Assembly: GCF_900110415.1 (NCBI RefSeq)
Contig: NZ_FODR01000001.1
Span: forward strand, 744,001-808,000
Direction: 5' to 3'
DNA length: 64,000 nt
DNA from: Mucilaginibacter sp. OK283
GTDB lineage: Bacteria > Bacteroidota > Bacteroidia > Sphingobacteriales > Sphingobacteriaceae
The notes under the pieces are model-generated. The model did not search any database, was not told where the DNA came from, and was given only the letters and a program-made list of their open reading frames with translations. Positions within the stretch are counted from its first letter, which is position 1; the number at the start of each line of letters is the position of its first letter. This document shows, one piece after another, positions 28,034 to 36,711 of this stretch. A program made the translations under genes and the position numbers.

Positions 28034-28187
28034 TATACTTAATTGTTTTTTTTGGTTTCAATGTGAAATGCAATCAGTATCTGCCTGCTATTCGCTTGGC
28101 GGTCACCGGTTGCTTATTATTTAAATTTTGCCGCAAAAGTAGCTTTTTACATCTGTAAGATAAAGCTTTTTGTATTAAAATAGATGG

Positions 28188-28216
28188 TTTGTATTTAATT
28201 TATTTATTTAGCTTTG
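28188..28216 (+). promoter_or_regulatory. Candidate promoter of the nrnA-like operon
   Basis: TTTG at 28188-28191, a 17-nt spacer and TAGCTTTG at 28209-28216 match the Bacteroidota -33/-7 consensus. The ATG at 28236 lies 20 nt downstream. Confidence 0.6.
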
Positions 28217-28235
28217 CAACTCTTTTTTAAAATTG

Positions 28236-29246
28236 ATGTTAGATTTAGCCGCGCTTACAGAACTTTTAGCAAGCCCCAAAAAAATAGTGATCACTACCCA
28301 TCATAAACCTGATGGTGATGCTATGGGTTCGTCATTGGGTTTGTACAATTATTTGATACAGCAAGGTCACCATGCCTCGGTTATTGCGCCTACAGATTAT
28401 CCCGCATTTTTAAGCTGGCTGCCCCGCAATGGCGATGTTATCATCTACACTGAACAGGCCGAAAAGTCGGCAGCGTTAATTGCCGATGCCGATCTAATAT
28501 TTTGCCTTGATTTTAACGCCTTAAGCCGCATTAATGAAATGGGTGTTTTGGTAGGTGAAAGCAAGGCCTATAAAATCATGATAGATCATCACCTGGAACC
28601 CCAGGATTTCGATGATTATCGTCACTGGAACATTAATGCCTGCGCAACGGCCCAGCTCATTTACGATTTTATTGTTAACGAACTGCACCATCGGGAACTT
28701 ATTAACGCCGATGTAGCAACCTGCTTATACACCGGCATCATGACCGATTCGGCATCGTTCCGCCTGCCCAATACTACATCAACCGTACACCGAATAGTGG
28801 CCGATTTGATTGATATGGGGGCAGTTAACTGGCGCATTCATGAACTGGTGTACAATAGCGCAACCGAAAACCGGTTAAGGTTTTTAGGGCATTGCCTGGC
28901 AAATTGCCTGGAAGTACTGCCCGAATACCATACCGCCATTATTGCCGTTAATAATACCGACCTGCATAAATACGATGTTGATACCGGCGATACCGAAGGC
29001 ATTGTAAACTATGCGCTATCAATGGCCGACATCAAGCTGGCTGCATTTATAGTTGAACGTAGCGACAGGGTGAAACTTTCATTACGGTCAAAAGGCGAGT
29101 TCCCGGCAAACGAAATTTGTAAAAAGTATTTTGATGGCGGCGGTCACCGCAATGCAGCCGGCGGTCATTCAAGCAATACCCTTGAACAGGTTATACAACA
29201 ATTTAAAACCATATTACCCGAATATAAAAAACTATTAAATCAATAA
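28236..29246 (+). CDS. nrnA: DHH-family phosphoesterase (NrnA-like oligoribonuclease / pAp phosphatase)
   Basis: A 336-residue DHH/DHHA1 enzyme. Metal-binding motifs are HHKPDGDAMGSSLG near the start, DFNALSRI, the DHH signature in MIDHHLEP, and the C-terminal DHHA1 glycine motif GGGHRNAAGGH. NrnA enzymes degrade short RNA and dephosphorylate 3'-phosphoadenosine-5'-phosphate. The open frame includes a TTG codon just before; the ATG at 28236 is the better start. The FKBP gene follows after one base, so the two are co-transcribed. Confidence 0.93.
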   Translation: MLDLAALTELLASPKKIVITTHHKPDGDAMGSSLGLYNYLIQQGHHASVIAPTDYPAFLSWLPRNGDVIIYTEQAEKSAALIADADLIFCLDFNALSRINEMGVLVGESKAYKIMIDHHLEPQDFDDYRHWNINACATAQLIYDFIVNELHHRELINADVATCLYTGIMTDSASFRLPNTTSTVHRIVADLIDMGAVNWRIHELVYNSATENRLRFLGHCLANCLEVLPEYHTAIIAVNNTDLHKYDVDTGDTEGIVNYALSMADIKLAAFIVERSDRVKLSLRSKGEFPANEICKKYFDGGGHRNAAGGHSSNTLEQVIQQFKTILPEYKKLLNQ

Positions 29247-29247
29247 A

Positions 29248-30240
29248 ATGAAACAAAAATTAATGTTCCTGGCCATTGCTGCAATTGGATTTACAAGTTG
29301 CAACGGAGGCTTTAAAAAAGGAGATGCCGGATTACTTTATAACATCCACACATCTAAAGGCGGTACGCATATTAAAGATGGCGATTTCGTAAGTGTAAAT
29401 ATGATTGTAAAAACCGATGGCGATTCGGTATTAAGCAATACTTATGATATGGGCCACCCTATCATTATTATGCCAATGCCTAAGCCACAGGCAAAAGGTG
29501 ATATTTATGCCGGCCTTGAAATGCTTGGCGAAGGCGATAGCGCAACCTTTAAAGTACCTACCGACTCGATATTTAAAGGTGGCCAGCAGCGCCCGCCAAA
29601 CCTGAAAGGCAAGTTCTTAATATTCCAGGTTAATATTAACAAAGTATTGGCAAAAGGCGCGCTTACCGAACAGGTTTTCCGTGGCAGGGTACAGGATTAC
29701 TTAAAAACCCTTACCGAAGGCATGAAAGCGCAGGAGCCGGGCAAAATCAAAAAATACATTGCCGATCATAACCTTAAAGTTACAACTACAGCATCTGGCT
29801 TAAATTATGTTATTACCACGCCGGGTACAGGCCCAACCCCTGCAGTTGGCGATACCGCTGTTGTTAACTACACCGGCAGGCTTCCAAATGGTAAAATATT
29901 TGAAACCAGTGTTAAAGAAGTAGCGATAAAAGAAAAACAACCAATTGAACCAGGCCGCCCGTATGCACCTATCCGCATTCCTGTTGGACAGGGTAAAGTT
30001 ATACCAGGCTGGGACGAAGGCTTGCAATTGATGAACAAAGGATCAAAAATCACTTTGGTTATCCCTTCGGCTATTGCTTATAAAGATCAGGGTGTTGGCC
30101 CAATCGGCCCATACACACCAATTATTTTCGAAATGGAAATGGTTGAAATTGTTAAACCTAATCCAAATGCGCCAAAACCGGTTGAGCCGCAGATGCAAAT
30201 GCAACAGGCGCCAAGCCAGTCACAACCTACTCAAAAATAA
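29248..30240 (+). CDS. FKBP-type peptidyl-prolyl isomerase, lipoprotein
   Basis: A 330-residue protein. MKQKLMFLAIAAIGFTSC is a lipoprotein signal with the Cys at residue 18. Two FKBP-like regions follow: a degenerate one (residues ~40-135; GDFVSVNMIVKTDGDSVL, TFKVPTDSIFKGG) and a complete one (residues ~175-305; TTASGLNYVITTPGTGPTPAVGDTAVVNYTGRLPNGKIFETS, GWDEGLQLMNKGSKITLVIPSAIAY). The tail is Pro/Gln-rich. It should assist folding in the periplasm or at the outer membrane. Paralogous to the next gene. Confidence 0.93.
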   Translation: MKQKLMFLAIAAIGFTSCNGGFKKGDAGLLYNIHTSKGGTHIKDGDFVSVNMIVKTDGDSVLSNTYDMGHPIIIMPMPKPQAKGDIYAGLEMLGEGDSATFKVPTDSIFKGGQQRPPNLKGKFLIFQVNINKVLAKGALTEQVFRGRVQDYLKTLTEGMKAQEPGKIKKYIADHNLKVTTTASGLNYVITTPGTGPTPAVGDTAVVNYTGRLPNGKIFETSVKEVAIKEKQPIEPGRPYAPIRIPVGQGKVIPGWDEGLQLMNKGSKITLVIPSAIAYKDQGVGPIGPYTPIIFEMEMVEIVKPNPNAPKPVEPQMQMQQAPSQSQPTQK

Positions 30241-30256
30241 GTTATAACTCTTTTAC

Positions 30257-30290
30257 AGCCTTCCCGACACAAGTCAGGAAGGCTTTTTTT
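30257..30290 (+). terminator. Intrinsic terminator between the two FKBP genes
   Basis: AGCCTTCC-C-GAC (30257-30268) pairs with GTC-A-GGAAGGCT (30273-30284) and is followed by seven T. It separates the two isomerase genes into different transcripts, or attenuates read-through. Confidence 0.85.
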
Positions 30291-30296
30291 ATTTTT

Positions 30297-31277
30297 ATGA
30301 AAAACATATTTTATTTATTAACGGCCCTGTTTGGCGTAGCTACCTTAACCGCCCGTGCACAAAACGGTATGCAAACCACGCCGGCCGGCGCCCAATACCA
30401 GATTTTTACACATAACACCGGCGAAAAAATTAAACTGAACGATATTGTTTATTTTAATTATATCCAGATGACTGATAAAGATTCGGTTTTATATAGCTCA
30501 TTTAAAACAGGCAAGCCTCAGCCTGCACAAATCCGCCCATCGCAAAACGTAGCCGATTTGATGGATATTTTCCCGCTGCTTACCCTGAACGATAGCGCAA
30601 TGGTGAAAGTACCTACCGACTCTATTTTTAAAGGGCACGAAGAAGCGCGTCCGCCGTTTTTCCCTAAAGGCAGCAAACTGGTGTTTATCCTTAAAATTAT
30701 CAAAGTTCAATCTTTACAGGAAGCTATGGCCGAACGTACAGCGGCTATCGAGAAGATGAAATCACAGGAAGCCACTGAAACCAACACCTATATAACAGCA
30801 AACAAACTAAGCCCGGTTACAACAGCATCCGGCTTAAAGTATATTGTAACCAAGGCATCTGCCTTACGCAAACCATTAAATGGCGATACAGTAATGGTTA
30901 ACTATACCGGCTATTTATTAAACGGGCAGGTATTTGACACCAGTATACAGGCCAATGCCAAGGCAGCAGGTGTTGAGCAGCCTGGCCGCCCGTATGAACC
31001 TATACCTGTAGTATTGGGCTCTCACGGTGTAATACCCGGTTGGGAAGAAGGCCTGGCTTTGTTGAACGAAGGGGCAAAAGCAAAATTCATCATCCCGTCA
31101 AAATTGGGCTATGGCGAACAAGGTATGGGTAATGGCGCTATTCCGCCCTACGCAACCCTGGTGTTCGACCTTGAAATTGTAAAGGTAAAACCCGGAAAGC
31201 ATGCGCCTGTTGCTGCCAAGCCCGGTATTAAACACACGTTAAAGAAAAAAACAACTGTATCTAAAAAGAAAAATTAA
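30297..31277 (+). CDS. FKBP-type peptidyl-prolyl isomerase, secreted paralogue
   Basis: A 326-residue protein with signal peptide MKNIFYLLTALFGVATLTARAQ; unlike its neighbour it has no lipobox. The two-domain plan is the same: a degenerate FKBP region (residues ~40-135, MVKVPTDSIFKGHEE) and a full one (~175-300, TASGLKYIVTKAS, VNYTGYLLNGQVFDTS, GWEEGLALLNEGAKAKFIIPSKLGYGEQGMGNGAIPPYATLVFDLEI). A basic tail ends KKKTTVSKKKN. The two genes are a tandem duplication. Confidence 0.92.
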   Translation: MKNIFYLLTALFGVATLTARAQNGMQTTPAGAQYQIFTHNTGEKIKLNDIVYFNYIQMTDKDSVLYSSFKTGKPQPAQIRPSQNVADLMDIFPLLTLNDSAMVKVPTDSIFKGHEEARPPFFPKGSKLVFILKIIKVQSLQEAMAERTAAIEKMKSQEATETNTYITANKLSPVTTASGLKYIVTKASALRKPLNGDTVMVNYTGYLLNGQVFDTSIQANAKAAGVEQPGRPYEPIPVVLGSHGVIPGWEEGLALLNEGAKAKFIIPSKLGYGEQGMGNGAIPPYATLVFDLEIVKVKPGKHAPVAAKPGIKHTLKKKTTVSKKKN

Positions 31278-31283
31278 GCTTAA

Positions 31284-31315
31284 AAGCCTTCCTGATAAAC
31301 CGGGGAGGCTTTTTA
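31284..31315 (+). terminator. Intrinsic terminator after second FKBP gene
   Basis: AGCCTTCC (31285-31292) pairs with GGGAGGCT (31303-31310), with one G-U pair, followed by TTTTACTTTT. It leads directly into the TatD gene 11 nt later. Confidence 0.7.
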
Positions 31316-31325
31316 CTTTTGTACC

Positions 31326-32093
31326 ATGGTATTAACAGACACACATACCCACTTATACTATGAAACCATTGCCGGTAAACGCGCCGCCCTTGTGAAGCGT
31401 TGTATCGACAATGATATCAGCCGCTTATTTTTACCGAATGTAGATGCAGCATCGGTGCCCCTGGTTTATGACCTGGTACAAGCTTATCCCGGTTTATGTT
31501 ACCCTATGCTGGGCCTGCATCCATGCTCGGTAAAGGCAGATTGGGAGCAGGAACTGGCAACCATTAAAGCGGCGCAAGGGCAACATCCAATTTACGCTAT
31601 CGGTGAAATTGGTATCGACCTGTATTGGGACAAAACTTTTTTAACCGAACAGGTTGAAGCCTTCAAACAGCAGATTAACTGGGCAAAAAGCCTCGATCTG
31701 CCTATCGTAATTCATTGCCGTGATGCTTATAACGAGGTTTATGAAGTGTTACAGCAGGAAAACGACGACAAACTGCGCGGTATATTCCATTGCTTTGGCG
31801 GTACGGTGGAGCAGGCTCAACAGGTTATTGACCTGGGTTTTTACTTAGGGGTAGGCGGGGTGGTTACCTATAAAAATTCGGGGCTCGACAAAGTTGTGGC
31901 CGAAATTGATTTAAAGCATATAGTTTTAGAAACAGATTCTCCGTACCTTACACCCGTTCCGTTCCGGGGTAAACCTAATGAAAGCTCGTACTTGATTTAC
32001 ATTGCCCAAAAAGTGGCGGACCTGCACCAAACCAGTGTGGAGGAGGTTGCACGTGTTACAACCGAAAATTCCAGGCTGGTGTTTGGTGTTTAA
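31326..32093 (+). CDS. TatD-family metal-dependent DNase
   Basis: A 255-residue TIM-barrel hydrolase. DTHTHLY near the N-terminus, AIGEIGIDLYWD, IVIHCRDAY, GIFHCFGGT and ETDSPYLTP supply the expected metal ligands. The family includes 3'-5' exonucleases and deacylase-like enzymes. Typical length. It is co-directional with the asparaginase gene 36 bp downstream. Confidence 0.94.
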   Translation: MVLTDTHTHLYYETIAGKRAALVKRCIDNDISRLFLPNVDAASVPLVYDLVQAYPGLCYPMLGLHPCSVKADWEQELATIKAAQGQHPIYAIGEIGIDLYWDKTFLTEQVEAFKQQINWAKSLDLPIVIHCRDAYNEVYEVLQQENDDKLRGIFHCFGGTVEQAQQVIDLGFYLGVGGVVTYKNSGLDKVVAEIDLKHIVLETDSPYLTPVPFRGKPNESSYLIYIAQKVADLHQTSVEEVARVTTENSRLVFGV

Positions 32094-32129
32094 TAATTGA
32101 AATGATTTATACAGCATAAAACCTATTTA

Positions 32130-33152
32130 ATGAGCCAGATACTGATCATTTACACCGGCGGTACCATAGGGATGATGAGCGATCCTGTGACTAAGGTGCT
32201 CAAGCCTATCAACTTTGAGCAAATAATGGATAACGTGCCGGAGTTGGAGAAACTGAACTGCCGGATTAAAGTACACTCTTTTGATGAGATCATTGATTCA
32301 TCAAACATGAACCCAGCTATCTGGAGCGACCTGGCCGGCCTTATCGAGTCAAACTATCACGATAATGACGGCTTTGTAATCCTTCACGGCTCAGATACCA
32401 TGGCCTATACTGCCTCGGCATTAAGCTTTATGCTCGAAAACCTGGGCAAGCCCATCATTTTTACAGGCTCGCAATTGCCTATCAGCGCCATCCGCACCGA
32501 TGCGAAGGAAAATTTGATGACCGCCATCGAAATTGCCAAAGCCAAAAAGAATGACCGCGCCCGCGTACCCGAAGTTTGTATCTATTTTGATTACAAACTC
32601 TTCCGTGGTAACCGTGCCTTTAAATATAATTCGTCCAAATTCGAGGCCTTCCGGTCGCCAAATTATCCTATCCTGGCCGAGAGTGGCGTACACCTTAAGT
32701 TTAACGCCAATGATATCAGGCACCCGCAGGATGGGGACGAGCTTATCATCCACAACAACCTTATAAGCGATGTAGGTGTGTTAAAACTTTACCCTGGCAT
32801 AGGCACAAAAGTGGTTGAGGCCATTTTAAATGCCGATGTACGGGGCGTTGTAATGGAAACATTTGGTGCCGGCAATACCACAACCGACACATGGTTTCTT
32901 AACCTGCTGGAAAAAGCTATTAAAGATGGTAAAGTGATTGTAGATATCTCGCAATGTAAAGTGGGCACCGTTGAGCTTGGCCGCTACGAAACCAGCAAAC
33001 AACTTAAAGACATGGGCGTAGCCAACGGTTACGATATGACTTTTGAATCGGCAGTAACCAAAATGATGTACCTGCTGGGCAAGTTTGACGACCCGGCCCT
33101 GGTAAAACATTACATGGAAACAGATTTGCGGGGCGAGATAACAGTATCGTAG
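32130..33152 (+). CDS. ansA: Type I (cytoplasmic) L-asparaginase
   Basis: A 340-residue enzyme hydrolysing asparagine to aspartate and ammonia. The two catalytic threonine motifs are visible: YTGGTIGMMSD at the N-terminus and ILHGSDTMAYTASAL near residue 90. There is no signal peptide, as expected for the cytoplasmic type. Length is normal. Confidence 0.93.
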   Translation: MSQILIIYTGGTIGMMSDPVTKVLKPINFEQIMDNVPELEKLNCRIKVHSFDEIIDSSNMNPAIWSDLAGLIESNYHDNDGFVILHGSDTMAYTASALSFMLENLGKPIIFTGSQLPISAIRTDAKENLMTAIEIAKAKKNDRARVPEVCIYFDYKLFRGNRAFKYNSSKFEAFRSPNYPILAESGVHLKFNANDIRHPQDGDELIIHNNLISDVGVLKLYPGIGTKVVEAILNADVRGVVMETFGAGNTTTDTWFLNLLEKAIKDGKVIVDISQCKVGTVELGRYETSKQLKDMGVANGYDMTFESAVTKMMYLLGKFDDPALVKHYMETDLRGEITVS

Positions 33153-33199
33153 CCATAACGTATGCGCAATTTCTTGTGCGGGTATCGGCTTATTATGTA

Positions 33200-33344
33200 A
33201 AAACTTTTGTCATTTCGATGAGCGAGGAGGGCCTGTGAGGTGGCGCGAAGAGAAATCTTATACGCCCTGCATTTTGGTATGTTCATCGTAAGCACAGTCG
33301 TAAAAGATTTCTCCTCGTTCCTCGTTCGAAATGACAAAAGTTTT
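33200..33344. repeat. Intergenic inverted repeat, 19-bp perfect arms
   Basis: AAAACTTTTGTCATTTCGA (33200-33218) and its exact complement (33326-33344) bound a 145-bp unit. Inside, GAGAAATCTTA (around 33251) and TAAAAGATTTCTC (around 33301) pair again, with a bubble between. This GTCATTTCGA-type palindromic unit is a recurrent intergenic repeat in Bacteroidota. It lies between the convergent asparaginase and GNAT genes. Confidence 0.85.
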
Positions 33345-33410
33345 ATTTAGGCGTATGTTTTTGGTTCAACATCAGTTCTTATCTGCTCAAAACAGTTATT
33401 CCTCCCAGCC

Positions 33411-33956
33411 TTACCCTAAATACCGTTTCATCATCAAATCTGTCTGCAAATCATCGCCCAGCCAAAAGTCGTGCGAGCCAAACACCTCAAAACCATTCTT
33501 TTTATAAAAAGCCAGCGCCTTGGCGTTGTGCTCCCAAACACCAAGCCATATATAGGCTTTCTTCATCTGCACGGCAATATCAACCGCCTTATCAAAAAGT
33601 AGCTGGCCCACCTTTTTGCCGTGAAAAGCTTTCAGCACGTAAATTCTTTCAACTTCTAAAGCATTATCATCCTTTACGTCGGTTTGTGCCGGCCCGTGGT
33701 TGATTTTTACGTAACCAACTATATTGCCATCAACCTGCGCCATGTAAAATTCCGAGCATGGGTTGTTAACTTCGGCGGCCAGTTTTTCATCGGCAAAAGC
33801 AGTTGCCAGGTAGTTCTCCATATTTTCGGGCGTGTTCAAATGCGCGAAGGCTTCGTTAAAGGTTTCGATGCCAATTGCTTTTAAAACCCGGATGTTTTGC
33901 ATATCCACTTTAATAAACCGGATGCCGGCGCTGTTTATGGTCATTGTATCGGTCAT
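33411..33956 (-). CDS. GNAT-family N-acetyltransferase
   Basis: A 181-residue acetyl-CoA-dependent acetyltransferase. The acetyl-CoA pyrophosphate loop is in ERIYVLKAFHGKKVGQLLFDKAVD, followed by WLGVWEHNAKALAFYKKNGFEVFGSHDFWLGDD. That pattern resembles spermidine/diamine-type and RimI-like GNATs; the acceptor is unknown. It ends 7 bp from the MATE gene on the same strand and was probably co-transcribed with it. Confidence 0.92.
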   Translation of the reverse strand: MTDTMTINSAGIRFIKVDMQNIRVLKAIGIETFNEAFAHLNTPENMENYLATAFADEKLAAEVNNPCSEFYMAQVDGNIVGYVKINHGPAQTDVKDDNALEVERIYVLKAFHGKKVGQLLFDKAVDIAVQMKKAYIWLGVWEHNAKALAFYKKNGFEVFGSHDFWLGDDLQTDLMMKRYLG

Positions 33957-33963
33957 GATGATA

Positions 33964-35370
33964 TTATTGAGATTCGAGTTTTAATACGTTGTTAAATAAA
34001 TTCTCCTGTTCTGCCGGCACGTTATCAGCATGCCTGTTGGCCAGGTGCCGGAAACGTAAGTAAAGCAGTACCGATGCCATTAACAGGCCGCTGTAAAGCC
34101 CCAGCCATACGCCAGTTAAGCCCATAGGGGTGTGCAGGCCCAGTAAAAAAGCCACCGGCAGGGCAACGCCCCAGTAGGCGGCCAGGTTAATTAACACCGG
34201 GTATTTTAAATCGCCAAGGCCCCGTAATATACCCAGGCTCACCACCTGCAGGCCGTCAAAAACCTCTAACCCGGCAGCTATAACAAACAGGTTGCCCACC
34301 ATACTTACCACCTGCGGATCAACCGAGATAACTTTAGGCAAAACACCGTTTAACACTAACAATAGCACCCCGGTTACCAGGTGAAATACAATGGTAAGGT
34401 GATAGCTTGCCAATGCCGAAGCCCGCAGTAAATAAACCTTTGCCTGCCCCAAAAAGTAACCGGTTTGAATGGCCGCCGCCGTGCCTATACCGTTAACGGC
34501 GTAGTAAATAAACGATAGATAGTTCATGGCTATCTGGTATGCAGCCAGTTGCCTGGCCCCTATTATCCCTACTATAAAAACCGCAGCGCTAAAGGCGCTT
34601 ATCTCAAAAATGTTTTGCAATACAATGGGAACACTGGTAGCCAGAATTTTTCTGAACCGCACGGCATCAAACTGAAAAGGGCGGCAACCTTGCAGGAATT
34701 TATTAAACCGCTGCGTTTTAAGTACAAATGCAGCCATAACTACGGCCATCAGCCCCCTATCGATAATGGCGCTGTAACCTATGCTTTTGGCGCCCATGGC
34801 CGGCATCCCGAATAAGCCTTTTACCAATATAATACCAACTACAATATTGATTACATTACCCCAAATGCTCACCTGCATAGCCAGCCTGGTAAAACCCAAA
34901 CCTTCGGCAAACTGCTTAAACGATAAAAACAGCATCAAAGGGATAATAGACAATCCTAACAACACCAACAGCGGTTTGGCCTGTGCCACCACAGCCGCAT
35001 CCAAACCAATATGCGCTATTAAGTATTGCCCGCCAAGCCATGTAACTATTAAGAGCATTAAGCCCGTCAGGACATTCACCACTATACTGTGCGACAACAA
35101 ACGACCGCATTCCTTGTAGTTACCTGCCCCGTTTTCGCGTGCAACCAGCGGGGTTATGCCGTAGGATATGCCGATGGCAATAATAAGCATAAGGTTAAAA
35201 AAACCGTTGGCAATAGCCAGCGCAGCAAGCGGTACCGTGCCGGCAAAGTGCCCCAATATAATGGATGCCGAAAAGCCAACCAACGGATGCCCTACCTGCG
35301 ATATCATTACCGGGTATGCCAAACGCGTGGTAGCGTTGTAATAGGTTTTATATTTTTTAAAAAAAGTCAA
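33964..35370 (-). CDS. MATE-family efflux transporter
   Basis: A 468-residue integral membrane protein with twelve predicted helices. MISQVGHPLVGFSASIILGHFAG at the N-terminus and the second-half repeat ILATSVPIVLQNIFEISAFSAAVFIVGIIGA are characteristic of the NorM/DinF group. It exports cationic drugs or metabolites in exchange for Na+ or H+. It is divergent from the LysR gene, which may regulate it. Confidence 0.93.
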   Translation of the reverse strand: MTFFKKYKTYYNATTRLAYPVMISQVGHPLVGFSASIILGHFAGTVPLAALAIANGFFNLMLIIAIGISYGITPLVARENGAGNYKECGRLLSHSIVVNVLTGLMLLIVTWLGGQYLIAHIGLDAAVVAQAKPLLVLLGLSIIPLMLFLSFKQFAEGLGFTRLAMQVSIWGNVINIVVGIILVKGLFGMPAMGAKSIGYSAIIDRGLMAVVMAAFVLKTQRFNKFLQGCRPFQFDAVRFRKILATSVPIVLQNIFEISAFSAAVFIVGIIGARQLAAYQIAMNYLSFIYYAVNGIGTAAAIQTGYFLGQAKVYLLRASALASYHLTIVFHLVTGVLLLVLNGVLPKVISVDPQVVSMVGNLFVIAAGLEVFDGLQVVSLGILRGLGDLKYPVLINLAAYWGVALPVAFLLGLHTPMGLTGVWLGLYSGLLMASVLLYLRFRHLANRHADNVPAEQENLFNNVLKLESQ

Positions 35371-35434
35371 ACGGTTTTTATTTGCTGTAAAAGTAACTGA
35401 TCTATAAATGCTAAAAAATGCCTATTTTAGATTA

Positions 35435-35457
35435 ATTAATGATTTTTATACATTAAT
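35435..35457. promoter_or_regulatory. Candidate LysR-type operator
   Basis: ATTAATG (35435-35441) and CATTAAT (35451-35457) form an inverted repeat with a 9-nt spacer, ending 5 nt before the LysR start and lying in the divergent MATE/LysR promoter region. The interrupted dyad is typical of LysR sites; the AT-richness means it could be chance. Confidence 0.35.
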
Positions 35458-35461
35458 AACT

Positions 35462-36331
35462 ATGGACTTACAGCAGATAAAAAACTTTTTGGCCCTTGCA
35501 GATGAGCTTCATTTTTGGAATACATCGGCCAAACAAAACATTACCCAATCGGCATTGAGCAGGCAGATCAAATCGTTGGAGGATGAGTTGAACGTACAGT
35601 TATTTGAGCGCACCAAGCGCAGTGTTAAGCTAACCCCAGCCGGCGAATTCCTGAAAACCAAATGGGCTGATATTGTGGATGAGTTTAATTTTATTCACCA
35701 GTTTGCCAAAAAAATCGAACTCGGCGAAACCGGCTCTATCAGGATAGCACACCCGGATTCTATTTCGTTTTCTACCCTTCCGCAGCTGATACTTGACATT
35801 TCCGTTCGCTACCCCGAGTTGAAGGTTGAGATGATACAGCTGGCTTATGAAGACGAACAGGAATTTTTGACCAAATACAAGATCGACCTCAAATTCAGCC
35901 GCGACATGAACCGGCTGGATAATATCAGCACGATGAAAGTACAAACAGATCACCTTGCCTTGGTATTGCCCCAGGATCATGCGTTCAGGGAACTGGCTGA
36001 TATTACTGCTGAATCATTACAAACGCAAAAGTTTATTATGCCCCGTTCCAACAGCAGCAGCAGCTATAGCCAGCTTACCCAACAGGTATTTGAACACTAC
36101 GGCATATCGCCCGAATTTTCTTATACTTCGGATTTTGGCTCAACCATCATTTCGCTCATCACCAGGCAATTCGGCATCAGCATAATGCCTTACTCGTACG
36201 CCAACCAGGGTTACCAGGGCATCCGTTTTATTGAACTGCCCTTTGAAAGCAACCTGTTTGTACACTGGCGAACGGACGACCAAAGCCCCATCCTGAAAAA
36301 CGTTTTGAAGATGATTGAAGCGATGGCATAG
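35462..36331 (+). CDS. LysR-family transcriptional regulator
   Basis: A 289-residue regulator starting MDLQQIKNFLALADELHFWNTSAKQNITQSALSRQIKSLEDEL, a classical winged helix-turn-helix, at the ATG at 35462. The open frame extends 18 residues upstream into the operator region, but the conserved start is at 35462. Residues ~90-285 form the LysR effector-binding domain. It is divergent from the MATE exporter gene, the common layout for a regulator and its target. Effector unknown. Confidence 0.93.
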   Translation: MDLQQIKNFLALADELHFWNTSAKQNITQSALSRQIKSLEDELNVQLFERTKRSVKLTPAGEFLKTKWADIVDEFNFIHQFAKKIELGETGSIRIAHPDSISFSTLPQLILDISVRYPELKVEMIQLAYEDEQEFLTKYKIDLKFSRDMNRLDNISTMKVQTDHLALVLPQDHAFRELADITAESLQTQKFIMPRSNSSSSYSQLTQQVFEHYGISPEFSYTSDFGSTIISLITRQFGISIMPYSYANQGYQGIRFIELPFESNLFVHWRTDDQSPILKNVLKMIEAMA

Positions 36332-36711
36332 GAAGGAGAATGGGGTTCAAAATGAGAAGATTTTACAATTATCCATGACGTGTTGGACGTTACAGGAACA
36401 TTCGGGTTGAACACTGGCCACGACTCACCCGGCCAAAGCTCCGCTGCTTCACCCTCTCTCCGGCTTACGCCGCAAAGAGGGTGAACTCTTTTTTGCTCCT
36501 CTATGCGACGCAGTCGGAGAGAGGCAGACGAGCGTAGCCTCGTCGGGGTGAGTCGACTGGCCGCCATGCGATACACTTCATTCCCCTTGTGCGTTCCCGC
36601 GTTTTATAACTGAATGTCGTGATTAAATCTGATAGTGAAAATATTTTATAAGTAAATAAACATTTACTTATTATTGCATCAGATTTCATTTCAAAGGAAA
36701 TTGAACACAAC
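36332..36711. repeat. Gene-free region with an intergenic inverted repeat
   Basis: No gene is visible. CGACTCACCC (36421-36430) and its complement GGGTGAGTCG (36546-36555) bound a ~135-bp element. Inside it are CCCTCTCTCCG and CGGAGAGAGG facing each other, plus a further AGAGGGTGAA arm. It is likely a small repeat of mobile origin. The TetR operator candidate at 36625-36686 occupies the right end. Confidence 0.65.
36625..36686. promoter_or_regulatory. Nested palindromic operator candidate of the tetR operon
   Basis: Inner 10-bp perfect arms ATAAGTAAAT (36648-36657) and ATTTACTTAT (36662-36671) with a 4-nt spacer, enclosed by outer 9-bp perfect arms AAATCTGAT (36625-36633) and ATCAGATTT (36678-36686). 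The centres lie 4 bp apart. The dyad ends 25 nt before the tetR start, the usual place for TetR self-repression. Confidence 0.65.
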
